A DNA stretch of 64,000 nt from an uncultured Methanomassiliicoccales archaeon (lineage in GTDB: Archaea; Thermoplasmatota; Thermoplasmata; Methanomassiliicoccales; Methanomethylophilaceae): NCBI GenBank assembly GCA_959597175.1, contig CAUFXM010000001.1, positions 1 through 64,000 on the forward strand, given 5' to 3'. The notes below the pieces were generated by a model. That model was given only the letters and a program-made list of their open reading frames with translations, had not been told where the DNA came from and made no database searches. The position numbers and the translations under genes are program-made. Below are positions 43,039 to 51,067 of this stretch, one piece after another; position 1 is the first letter of the stretch; each line of letters begins with the position of its first letter.

Positions 43039-43698
43039 TCAGGCCACCCCCTTGATCCTCAGGATCATGTGGCCGGGGACCTTGCACACCGGGCATACGG
43101 CCGGCGGGTCGTCGCCGATGTAGACGAACCCGCAGACGTCGCAGACGTAGACGCCGGTGTGCTCCAGGAACGACGGGTCGTCCAGGTACCTCTGAAGAAC
43201 CGACTTCATCATCAGCGTGGCCTTCTCGCTCCAGGTCAGCGCCCTCAGCGAACCCCTGTCCGACATCAGAGAAGCCGAGGCCTTCGCACCTGTGTACATT
43301 CCGAGGTCCAGGTTGATCATCTTCAGCAGGGACTCCACCCCATCGTGGTCCGGTCTCACCGCTTTGGAGTCGAAGTAGTCGGATATCTGGCCGAAAAGCT
43401 CGGCCTCCCGGGAGAGCTGCTGCACAGCGCATCCGCGCTTCAGGTTGGAGCACAGAGAGCTCAGCTGTCCGGCGGTGAGCTCGCGCAGGTCCCCTTCTTC
43501 CCTCGACTCCACGTCAGGGACGGTGTCCTCACGAACGGCGGTCCCGCCGACGGGCGGGAAGTCGTCCTCCACAGGCTCGAAGCCCTCCTTACCCTCCCCG
43601 CAAACTGGGCAGACCCAATCGTCGGGGAGGTCCGAGAACGGCACACCCTCCTTCTCCTCGTCGTATATGTATCCGCAGACGCCGCATTTGAACCTCAT
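43039..43698 (-). CDS. Rubredoxin-helical-rubredoxin protein (rubrerythrin-like)
   Basis: A 219-residue protein with an N-terminal rubredoxin (CGVCGYIYDEEKEG ... CPVCGEG), a helical middle (about residues 75-180) and a C-terminal rubredoxin-like domain of the type that ends rubrerythrins (CDVCGFVYIGDD ... CPVCKVP). The helical part resembles a degenerate ferritin-like domain but I cannot find the full set of di-iron carboxylates. It is probably an electron carrier in oxygen or peroxide defence together with the ferredoxin gene immediately behind it. MRFKCG at ATG 43698 is chosen: a TATA element at 43723-43728 lies 27 bases upstream, too close for ATG 43719. Confidence 0.82.
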   Translation of the reverse strand: MRFKCGVCGYIYDEEKEGVPFSDLPDDWVCPVCGEGKEGFEPVEDDFPPVGGTAVREDTVPDVESREEGDLRELTAGQLSSLCSNLKRGCAVQQLSREAELFGQISDYFDSKAVRPDHDGVESLLKMINLDLGMYTGAKASASLMSDRGSLRALTWSEKATLMMKSVLQRYLDDPSFLEHTGVYVCDVCGFVYIGDDPPAVCPVCKVPGHMILRIKGVA

Positions 43699-43752
43699 GA
43701 GGCTGGGACCCAGATCCATCTCTTTAATGGTTGGTTCGGAGGCGAGCGACTC

Positions 43753-44958
43753 TCACTCCTGTACGGAGATGGACTTGCCTGGGTTCCTGCCGTGATTTCT
43801 CCCGTGGATGAACCAGTACATCAGGAGGCTGACAAGGCTCACGAACGCGCAGATGAGGTACATCTCCCTGTATCCCGCGAAGGACAGCACCAGTCCCAGG
43901 ACGGACGGGCCGAGGCCGCTCCCCAGGTCCACGATGGCGGCGAATGTGGATGTAGTGACGCCGTATCTGTGGGCCGGGCTCTTGGAGACCACGATGGCCT
44001 GATCGATGCTGTACACGATGGAGACCCCGTATCCGATCACGAATCCGGCGCACAGCAATACCCACGCCGCGGAAGCCTGCGAGAAGGCCAACATGCCGAC
44101 GAAGAACGCGATGTACGCGGGGTACATCACGATGTTCGGTCCGCGGACATCGTAGATCCTACCGGTGGTCAGCCTTGAGATGAGGGTTCCGACGGCTACG
44201 GCCAGGTAGAAGTATGTGGCGGCGGAGACCAGATCGATGTCCTCGGCGTAGGACGAGATGAAGCTGAGCACACCGGAGTATGAGAAGTAGAATACCATGC
44301 ATGTGAGCGCCAGGGGGACCGCGGTGAACTGGAACATCTCCCTCAGCTTGAAGCTCCTGGCCTGTGCCTTCTGCTCCTCTGTCAGGGTCTCCTCGGGGAC
44401 CCTGAGGAGCAGAGCCAGGAAAAGGGCGGCGCTGTACATGACCAGTCCGACTGTGAACACCGCTTCGTAGTTCCCGTTCTGCCCGAAGGTCATTCCCAGG
44501 AACGGACCGATGGCCGTGGCGATGGTGATGCTCAGAAGGAAGTATCCGAGTCCCTCGCCCCTCCTGCTCTGGGGCACGATCTTGGCGATGATGTCGTTGG
44601 TGCACGTGCTGCTCAGACCGTAAGCGGTCCCGTGCAGGAACCTTATGACGTAGAGCATCGCCATCGATGAGACGAAGAAGTACGTGACGGACATCACCAG
44701 AGCAATCACCAGGCCGAAGATCAGCATCTTTTTCCTGCCGACCATCTCCACGTACTTTCCGAGGCAGACCCTGGAGATCAGTCCGCCGATGACGTACAGC
44801 CCGGCGGCCAGCCCGCCCTCGGCGGATGTGGCGCCGAATGTGACGGTCGCGAACCCGGTTATGTTGATCAGGAGTGTGAAGTAGTTCAGGGAGCAGCAGA
44901 GCGAAATCGCCGTATCGAGGATGAAGTCCTTCGTGAACAGCCGCTCCTGCCTGACCAT
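43753..44958 (-). CDS. MFS transporter, 12-helix
   Basis: A 401-residue integral membrane protein with about 12 transmembrane helices and the MFS motif A in the 2-3 loop (GKYVEMVGRKKML). The central loop, about residues 190-210, is short and charged (EETLTEEQKAQARSFKLRE). It is probably a proton-driven carrier or exporter; the substrate is unknown. ATG 44958 has a TATA-like CTCAAATAC about 24 bases upstream, giving a leaderless mRNA. It is followed in the same direction by the rubredoxin-ferredoxin pair, which has its own promoter. Confidence 0.88.
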   Translation of the reverse strand: MVRQERLFTKDFILDTAISLCCSLNYFTLLINITGFATVTFGATSAEGGLAAGLYVIGGLISRVCLGKYVEMVGRKKMLIFGLVIALVMSVTYFFVSSMAMLYVIRFLHGTAYGLSSTCTNDIIAKIVPQSRRGEGLGYFLLSITIATAIGPFLGMTFGQNGNYEAVFTVGLVMYSAALFLALLLRVPEETLTEEQKAQARSFKLREMFQFTAVPLALTCMVFYFSYSGVLSFISSYAEDIDLVSAATYFYLAVAVGTLISRLTTGRIYDVRGPNIVMYPAYIAFFVGMLAFSQASAAWVLLCAGFVIGYGVSIVYSIDQAIVVSKSPAHRYGVTTSTFAAIVDLGSGLGPSVLGLVLSFAGYREMYLICAFVSLVSLLMYWFIHGRNHGRNPGKSISVQE

Positions 44959-45062
44959 GAAGTTTCCATATGGAGGTTGTATTTGAGAGTTGTTTCCTAT
45001 AAATGCCCGTAATCGGAGTCATCTTCCTGTTTAGGATAAACGGTTATCCGTCGATGGCAAGC

Positions 45063-45070
45063 GGTTAATC
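45063..45070 (+). promoter_or_regulatory. TATA element of uvrA2
   Basis: GGTTAATC is centred about 26 bases before ATG 45092, the leaderless spacing seen repeatedly in this window. Confidence 0.4.
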
Positions 45071-45091
45071 ACCGGACGACCATCGCGTCGC

Positions 45092-47614
45092 ATGGAAGGC
45101 TCATCAGGTTCCAGGACGGCGCCGGACCATGTGGAGGTCCGTGGCGCCAGGGTCCACAACCTCCGTTCCGTGGACGTGGACGTCCCTCTGGGGAAGGTCG
45201 TCGCGATCGCCGGCGTCTCGGGGTCCGGGAAGTCGTCGCTGGCCCTCGGGGTGCTCTACGCGGAGGGTTCGAGGAGATACCTCGAGGCCCTGTCCACCTA
45301 CACCCGCAGGCGCATGACCCAGGCCGCGGAGGCCAGGCTGGACAGCATCGACAACGTTCCCGCCGCGCTGGCGCTGCACCAGAGGCCCGCGGTCCCGGGG
45401 GTGAGGAGCACGTTCGGCACCATGTCGGAGCTCCTCAACCATCTCCGCCTGATGTTCTCCAGGCTCGGCAGCCACAGATGCCCTAACGGTCACATGCATC
45501 CCCCGTCGATGGACGTTGCCGCGGGCAGGATGCTGGTCTGTCCGGAGTGCAGGGCCAGCTTCGAGGGGCCCAGCGCGGAGTCGATGTCGTTCAACAGCGA
45601 TGGCGCCTGTCTAAGGTGCTCCGGTACGGGGGTCGTCAGGGAGGTCGACATGTCCAGGCTCGTTCCCGACCAGTCCAAGACCCTGGGGCAGGGTGCGGTC
45701 GAGTCATGGAACATGTTCGGCATCAACTGGATGTACCGTGTGGCCGAGTCCCTGGGGGTCAGGGTGGACGTCCCGTTCCGCGACCTGACCGACGAGGAGA
45801 AGGACATCGTGTACAACGGTCCGGAGGTCACGAAGCTCGTGGCGATAGAGTCCAGCACCGGGAAGGTCTTCGATCTGAACTGCACGTACCGCAACGCACG
45901 TCGCGCCGTAGAGGAGGCGTTGAACAATGCCAACTCCGAGAAGGGGATCCAGAGGGTGGAGCGCTATCTGACGGTCAAGCCCTGCGAGGATTGCGGGGGG
46001 ACGAGGCTGAGTGATCGCGTCCGCTCGACCAAACTGATGGGCATCGGCCTGGACGAGGCCACCGCCATGACCCTTGGTGAACTCATGGAATGGGTCCGCA
46101 TGGTCCCCGGTTCGGTCCCATCGGAGATGCGTCCGATGGCGGAGAGCATCTGCGACCAGTTCCTGGCCACCGGCAGGAGGCTGATGGACCTGGGGCTGGA
46201 CTATCTCTCGCTAGACCGCGCGGGATCCACCCTCTCCACCGGCGAGAGGCAGAGGGTCCAGCTCGCCCGCGCCATCAGGAACCGCACCACGGGTGTGCTT
46301 TATGTGCTCGACGAGCCGTCCATCGGCCTGCACCCGTCCAACCTGGACGGGATGATGGGAATCGTGGAGGACCTGGTCGACCACGGGAACTCGGTGGTGC
46401 TCGTGGACCACGACACCCGTGCCCTTGCCCGTGCCGACTGGATGATCGAGATGGGTCCGGGTGCGGGCAGGGAGGGCGGCACCGTGCTGGCGCAGGGGAC
46501 CGTGGGTCAGGTGGCTTCCGACCCCCGGTCTGTGATCGGTCCGTTCCTGGACGGGAGGGAGGGCGCAGTCGTCCGCGATCGGGCTGCAGGGGGCGACCTG
46601 TTCTCCCACGGATCCATCCGCATGAGGACCGGACCGATCCACACGGTGCACCCCCTGGAGGTGGACATACCGAAAGGACGCATGACCGTCGTCACCGGGG
46701 TCTCCGGTTCCGGGAAGACCACCATGGTCCTGGAGAGTCTGGTCCCCGCGCTGAGGTCCGCGATATCGGGAGGTCCCCTGCCGGCGCACATCGTCTCCCT
46801 GGACGCCGGGTGGGTCAGGAAGGTGGAGGTCATCGACGCCACGCCCATCGGGACCAACGTCAGGTCCACGGTGGCGACCTACAGCGGCATCCTCGACGAC
46901 CTGCGCAGGATGTTCTCCAGGACGACCGAGGCGAAGGAGGCCGGATACGGGGCCGGGGACTTCTCGTACAACACCGGCAGGTTGAGGTGCCCGGAGTGCG
47001 ACGGGACCGGACAGATCACCTTGGACGTGCAGTTCCTCCCGGACGTGGACATAGTGTGCCCCGTGTGCGGAGGATCCAGATACTCCAAGGACGCCGACCG
47101 CTTCAGGCACTCGGCCAAGGGCTCGGAGGAATCGCATTCCATCCCGGAGTTCATGGCGATGACGGTGGACGATGCGCTCGTAGCACTGAGGGGGACCAAG
47201 GCGGCCGACCGTCTCTCCGTCCTGTCCGAGATCGGTCTCGGATACCTCACCCTCGGCGAGGCCACTCCGGCACTCTCGGGTGGCGAGGCCCAGAGGCTCA
47301 AGCTGGCATCCGAGATGGGCAAGAGCCAGGACGGTGCGGTCTTCGTGTTCGACGAGCCCACCGTGGGGCTCCATCCGAAGGATGTCAGGACCCTCGTGGG
47401 CGTGTTCCAGCGCCTGCTGGACGACGGGGCCACGCTGGTCGTCATCGAACACGACCTGGACATGATGGCCAACGCAGACTACATCGTGGACATGGGTCCC
47501 GGAGGAGGGGAGTCGGGAGGGAGGGTGGTCGCCACAGGGACCCCGGAGGATGTGGCCGCCGACGACGGGAGTCTAACCGGCAGGTACCTGGCACAGGTCC
47601 TCGGCGGGAACTGA
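45092..47614 (+). CDS. UvrA2-type (class II) excinuclease ABC subunit A homologue
   Basis: An 840-residue double ABC ATPase. Both halves are complete: Walker A GVSGSGKS (41-48) and GVSGSGKT (about 537), signatures LSTGERQRVQLA and LSGGEAQRLKLA, and Walker B segments VLDEPSIGLH and VFDEPTVGLH. Zinc modules are CPEC...CLRCSGTG and CPECDGTGQ...CPVCGG. Compared with canonical UvrA (about 940 residues) the UvrB-binding domain after the first Walker region is missing, which defines the UvrA2/DrrC group linked to DNA-binding drug tolerance. No uvrB or uvrC is in the window. TATA-driven leaderless start at ATG 45092. Confidence 0.92.
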   Translation: MEGSSGSRTAPDHVEVRGARVHNLRSVDVDVPLGKVVAIAGVSGSGKSSLALGVLYAEGSRRYLEALSTYTRRRMTQAAEARLDSIDNVPAALALHQRPAVPGVRSTFGTMSELLNHLRLMFSRLGSHRCPNGHMHPPSMDVAAGRMLVCPECRASFEGPSAESMSFNSDGACLRCSGTGVVREVDMSRLVPDQSKTLGQGAVESWNMFGINWMYRVAESLGVRVDVPFRDLTDEEKDIVYNGPEVTKLVAIESSTGKVFDLNCTYRNARRAVEEALNNANSEKGIQRVERYLTVKPCEDCGGTRLSDRVRSTKLMGIGLDEATAMTLGELMEWVRMVPGSVPSEMRPMAESICDQFLATGRRLMDLGLDYLSLDRAGSTLSTGERQRVQLARAIRNRTTGVLYVLDEPSIGLHPSNLDGMMGIVEDLVDHGNSVVLVDHDTRALARADWMIEMGPGAGREGGTVLAQGTVGQVASDPRSVIGPFLDGREGAVVRDRAAGGDLFSHGSIRMRTGPIHTVHPLEVDIPKGRMTVVTGVSGSGKTTMVLESLVPALRSAISGGPLPAHIVSLDAGWVRKVEVIDATPIGTNVRSTVATYSGILDDLRRMFSRTTEAKEAGYGAGDFSYNTGRLRCPECDGTGQITLDVQFLPDVDIVCPVCGGSRYSKDADRFRHSAKGSEESHSIPEFMAMTVDDALVALRGTKAADRLSVLSEIGLGYLTLGEATPALSGGEAQRLKLASEMGKSQDGAVFVFDEPTVGLHPKDVRTLVGVFQRLLDDGATLVVIEHDLDMMANADYIVDMGPGGGESGGRVVATGTPEDVAADDGSLTGRYLAQVLGGN

Positions 47615-47648
47615 GCCCGATATATAGGCAGTCCGCGATTCCATGGCC

Positions 47649-48053
47649 ATGGCAAAACTCACGCCCGAGATACTGGAGCAGATGAAGAAGCAGAAGATCT
47701 ATCCGGTGGCCACCGCCTCCAAGGACGGGACGCCCAACGTCGTCCCTGTCGGCATGCTCATGCCCAAGGAGGACGGCACCGTCTGGATCATCGACAACTA
47801 CTTCTCCAAGACAATTGCCAACATGCAGGAGAACCCCAAGGCCGCTTTCTACGTCTGGAACCCTGAGAGCTCCGAGTCCTGGCAGGTCAAGGGCTCGCTG
47901 AAGGTCGAGGACTCCGGCGCCGACTACGAGGCGGCAGTCGCCTTCGCCCACTCCATCAAGGAGATCTTCCCCGCCAAGCACCTGGTCAAGATGACGGTGG
48001 AGGAGATCTACTACGTGACCCCCGGCGACCACGCCGGGAAGAAGGTCGAGTAA
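47649..48053 (+). CDS. Pyridoxamine 5'-phosphate oxidase-related FMN-binding protein
   Basis: A 134-residue split-barrel flavoprotein of the PNPOx-like superfamily. Segments such as IYPVATASKDGTPNVVPVGM and AAFYVWNPE match its FMN-binding strands. Small archaeal members are poorly characterised and probably bind FMN or F420 to reduce small substrates; it is unlikely to make PLP, since PdxST is present. TATATA at 47621-47626 lies about 25 bases before ATG 47649, so I prefer it to ATG 47643. It sits alone between uvrA2 and the convergent purB operon. Confidence 0.82.
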   Translation: MAKLTPEILEQMKKQKIYPVATASKDGTPNVVPVGMLMPKEDGTVWIIDNYFSKTIANMQENPKAAFYVWNPESSESWQVKGSLKVEDSGADYEAAVAFAHSIKEIFPAKHLVKMTVEEIYYVTPGDHAGKKVE

Positions 48054-48081
48054 AACGTTTCGAGGGGGTGACCCCTCTTTA

Positions 48082-48249
48082 TCAGTCGTCCTCCGGCGGC
48101 CTCAGCAGCTGGGGGGCGGCCCCCATGATGGCTCCGAAGGGGATCAGCAGCAGCCATCCGATCATGTCGGTCAACGCGTACATGGCTATCCCGAGGAAGA
48201 GCCCTGCGACGGCACCGAGGATGAGGCCCTGCTTGACGGCGGGCTCCAT
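48082..48249 (-). CDS. Tiny two-helix membrane protein coupled to purB
   Basis: A 55-residue protein starting MEPAVKQGLILGAVAG and ending LLRPPEDD. Two hydrophobic helices (about 9-25 and 30-45) with a short polar turn and acidic end fit a small inner-membrane protein. Its ATG overlaps the purB stop in TGATG, so translation is coupled to purB. I recognise no family. The coupling is clear and codon usage is like the neighbours, which makes it more than a chance frame. Confidence 0.7.
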   Translation of the reverse strand: MEPAVKQGLILGAVAGLFLGIAMYALTDMIGWLLLIPFGAIMGAAPQLLRPPEDD

Positions 48250-49616
48250 CACTCCACCTTCTTGCCGACAGCGTCCTCGGCCGCGGCGACCATCTTGTCG
48301 ACGATCTCCCTGGCTCCGCCCACGTAGTTGGCGGCGTCCATGGTCTCCACGATCTCCTGCTCGGTGAGGACGCCCTTCAGGTCCTCCCTCTCCAGGAGCA
48401 CGTCCCTCAGGTGCCTCTTCTGGTCCTCCGCCACCATCGCCGACGAGCGGATGATCTCATGGGCGTCCTGCCTGCCGATGCCCTTCTCGGTGAGCTTCAT
48501 CATGAGAGGCTCCGCCATGACGAGGCCCCTGGAGGACTCGATGACCTCAAGCATCCTGTCGCGGTGGACCTCCAGCCCGGAGAAGACCCAGTTCATCTTC
48601 TTGAGGATCTCGTCCAGGAGGATGAAGACGTGGGGGAGGGTGAACCTCTCCGTGGACGAGTTGGAGAGGTCCCTCTCGTGCCAGAGGACCTGGCTCTCGA
48701 ACGTGGGGGTCACGAATCCGCGGATGACGCGGGCGAGACCGCAGACGTTCTCGGAGTTCATCGGGTTGCGCTTCTGCGCCATGGTGGACGACCCCACCTG
48801 CTTCTCGACGTCGAAGAACTCAGATGCCTCGCCTATCTCGGACCTCTGGAGGTTCCTGACCTCGGTCCCGTACCTCTCGAGGGACGTGGCGATGTTGGCC
48901 ATGATGCACACGGCCTCGGTGTACCTGTCGCGTCCCACAACCTGTGTTGCCGCGGGTTCGTACGTCAGACCCAGGTCCTGCATGACCCTCTTCTGGATCT
49001 CGAAGAAGTTCTTCCCGAGGGCGGCGCCCGTCCCGACGGCACCTGCCATCTTCCCTGCGCAGACCCTCGGCATGGCCTCGATGAGCCTCTCCCTGTGCCT
49101 GAGCATCTCGGCGATGTACCCGGCGATCTTGAATCCGAATGTGATGGGGATTGCGAACTGGGCGTGGGTCCTGCCTATCTCGAGGGTGTCCCTCTCCCTC
49201 TTCGCGATGACCGCGAAGGTGTAGAGGATGTCGTCAACGTCCTGCATGACGATCTCCATGGCCGCCTTGAGCTGCAGTGCGGTGGCGGTGTCCACGATGT
49301 CGTTGGATGTGGCCCCGAGATGGACGTACTTCCCCGCGTCGCCCTCGCACTTCTCGGTCATGGCCTTGACCATGGCCATCAGGTCGTGGCGGGTGTCCCT
49401 CTCGATCTCCTTGATCCTGTCGACCGACACCACCTCGAGGCTGGCGACCCTGGTGATCTCATCGGCGGCCTCCTTCGGGATGGTGCCGAGAGAGGCGTGG
49501 GCGCGGGCGAGGGCGGCCTCGACCTGCATCTGGAACTGGATGCGGCTCTCCTCGCTGAAGACGGCCTTCATCTCCGGGCGGCCGTAGCGGTAGTCAAGGG
49601 GACAGACGTTGCTCAT
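48249..49616 (-). CDS. purB: Adenylosuccinate lyase
   Basis: PurB acts twice in purine synthesis: it splits SAICAR to AICAR plus fumarate, and adenylosuccinate to AMP plus fumarate. The 455-residue protein has the fumarase/aspartase signature SSTMAQKRNPMNSE with the catalytic Ser loop, the HLGATSNDIVDT segment and GRTHAQFAIPITFG with the active His. It is a cytoplasmic homotetramer. MSNVCPLDYRYG at ATG 49616 is chosen since a TATA element (TTTTAATA, 49644-49651) lies about 31 bases upstream; the longer start at 49640 is too close to it. A small membrane-protein gene is coupled to its stop. Confidence 0.96.
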   Translation of the reverse strand: MSNVCPLDYRYGRPEMKAVFSEESRIQFQMQVEAALARAHASLGTIPKEAADEITRVASLEVVSVDRIKEIERDTRHDLMAMVKAMTEKCEGDAGKYVHLGATSNDIVDTATALQLKAAMEIVMQDVDDILYTFAVIAKRERDTLEIGRTHAQFAIPITFGFKIAGYIAEMLRHRERLIEAMPRVCAGKMAGAVGTGAALGKNFFEIQKRVMQDLGLTYEPAATQVVGRDRYTEAVCIMANIATSLERYGTEVRNLQRSEIGEASEFFDVEKQVGSSTMAQKRNPMNSENVCGLARVIRGFVTPTFESQVLWHERDLSNSSTERFTLPHVFILLDEILKKMNWVFSGLEVHRDRMLEVIESSRGLVMAEPLMMKLTEKGIGRQDAHEIIRSSAMVAEDQKRHLRDVLLEREDLKGVLTEQEIVETMDAANYVGGAREIVDKMVAAAEDAVGKKVE

Positions 49617-49772
49617 GTTGATCGGTCGGCGATTGGGCAACGCTTTTAATAATCTGTCGCATCGCCACTGTCGTTAACAGGGGTTCGTTTCGAAGTTCCA
49701 TTAACGTACAAAGGAAACTATTATAAGGGAAGGGCCGATAGCCTCTGTCGGAGTGGGTCATGCTCTTGAATC

Positions 49773-50813
49773 ATGACCGAGTCGAATATTGAGTGTGGAT
49801 TTATGGAAGATTTTGTGGAGGAAGTTGTTCAGCAGCAGGATTCTCAGGCAGAGCAGGAGGCAGTGCAGGTTACCGAGGAAACGATGGAAGCCGTCCCCTG
49901 CGAGGAGACTGCTGGCCAGGAAGCTGGCGAGGATGTCGTTACCGAGGAGACCATCACGGCCCTCGAGGAGAAGCGCGACATCGTGAATGAGGATGCCGAG
50001 AAGCACAGGAAGCTCAGGGACGAGCTCAACAACCAGACCAAGGAGTGGAAAGCCAAGAGGGACGCCCTCAACGCCCAGGTCAGGGAGCTCGTCGACGAGG
50101 CCGGGAAGTGCAGGGAGGAGCGCGACTCGCTCAACCAGAAGGTCAGGGAGACGAAGGAGCTCAGGGACGAGTGGAACCAGAAGGTCACCGCCCTCAAGGA
50201 GCAGCTCGCCCCCTACAGGAACGAGAAATCCGATGAGAGGAACGAGGTTCCCGTCAAGCAGCTGAAGAAGCAGCTCCAGGATCTTGAGTACACCCAGATG
50301 ACGAAGCCCCTCGGAAAGGACAAGGAGAACGAGATCATCAAGCAGATCTCCATCCTCGCCAAGCAGATCGAGGAGAGGGAGAAGGTCTACGAGCAGAACG
50401 ATGAGGTCAAGGGCCTCGTCGAGCAGCTCAGGGCAGCGAAGGCCGAGGCGGAGGTCTACCACCACCAGGTCTCCGACTACGCCGAGAGGGCCCAGGCCGC
50501 CCACGACAAGATGATCGGCTTCTACGAGCAGGCCGACAGGCTCAGGAAGGAGGCCGACGCCGCACAGGCGAAGTTCGTCGAGTGCAAGCAGGCCGCCGAC
50601 GAGGAGCACAAGAAGCACATCGAGCAGATCAAGTCCGTCCACGAGATGGACAGGGACGCCTCCAGCTTCCGCAACAAGAAGAACTCTGTCCGCAAGAAGA
50701 AGTCGGACAACGAGGGCAAGAAGGAGGCCAAGGAGATCTTCGAGCGCTTCAAGGCCGGAGACAAGCTCTCCACCGAGGACCTCATGGCCCTCCAGAAGTC
50801 CGGGTACCTCTGA
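49773..50813 (+). CDS. Long archaeal coiled-coil protein
   Basis: A soluble 346-residue protein. After an acidic, disordered N-terminus (about 1-55) there is a nearly continuous charged coiled coil (about 60-300) rich in Lys/Glu/Arg, then a conserved-looking end with FRNKKNSVRKKKSDNEGKKE and IFERFKAGDKLSTEDLMALQ. Archaea carry a conserved family of such proteins, sometimes mislabelled phosphoserine phosphatase, of unknown function; proximity to SRP and translation genes has suggested ribosome-linked roles. TATA at about 49716-49724 and a strong terminator at its end make it a single-gene unit. ATG 49803 is a possible alternative start. Confidence 0.82.
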   Translation: MTESNIECGFMEDFVEEVVQQQDSQAEQEAVQVTEETMEAVPCEETAGQEAGEDVVTEETITALEEKRDIVNEDAEKHRKLRDELNNQTKEWKAKRDALNAQVRELVDEAGKCREERDSLNQKVRETKELRDEWNQKVTALKEQLAPYRNEKSDERNEVPVKQLKKQLQDLEYTQMTKPLGKDKENEIIKQISILAKQIEEREKVYEQNDEVKGLVEQLRAAKAEAEVYHHQVSDYAERAQAAHDKMIGFYEQADRLRKEADAAQAKFVECKQAADEEHKKHIEQIKSVHEMDRDASSFRNKKNSVRKKKSDNEGKKEAKEIFERFKAGDKLSTEDLMALQKSGYL

Positions 50814-50820
50814 TTCAACC

Positions 50821-50843
50821 GGAAGGGGGTTCAACCCCCTTCC
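50821..50843 (+). terminator. Strong hairpin terminator after the coiled-coil gene
   Basis: GGAAGGGGGT (50821-50830) pairs perfectly with ACCCCCTTCC (50834-50843) around a TCA loop, eight bases after the stop codon. T-rich runs follow (50851-50855 and 50869-50875). Confidence 0.75.
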
Positions 50844-50901
50844 ATTAACGCTTTTATGTGAAATCTAATTTTTTTAAGCTTAAAGCTTGATTTTTTGGAG
50901 A

Positions 50902-51022
50902 AAATATTTATAGCAACTCTCCATTGTTATCTTGCTGGGATACGGCCGGACTGTAGAGTGCATCCCATCCCTTCTTATATTTCGGCCGGTCCCCACACTT
51001 TACCCTTTCTTTGTTCCTTTCC
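50902..51022 (+). ncRNA. Possible small RNA in the gap before srp54
   Basis: A TATA element (AATATTTATA, 50904-50913) is followed about 25-30 bases later by a foldable stretch: CGGCCGGA (50943-50950) can pair with TTCGGCCG (50981-50988), and GGGAT with ATCCC inside. A pyrimidine/T-rich end follows (50999-51022), as at archaeal termination sites. srp54 has its own TATA further down. No known RNA family, such as SRP 7S, C/D or RNase P, is recognisable, so this is only a candidate. Confidence 0.3.
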
Positions 51023-51028
51023 ACATCA

Positions 51029-51037
51029 TCTTTATAA
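51029..51037 (+). promoter_or_regulatory. TATA element of srp54
   Basis: TCTTTATAA is centred about 35 bases before ATG 51068, predicting a leader of under ten bases. Confidence 0.5.
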
Positions 51038-51067
51038 CGTGCGCGTTTTATGGTGGCCCGATAAACC

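Noticed and set aside
50844..51067. SRP 7S RNA gene beside srp54
   Set aside because: The gap is too short for an about 300-base archaeal 7S RNA and lacks the helix 8 tetraloop and Alu-like motifs.
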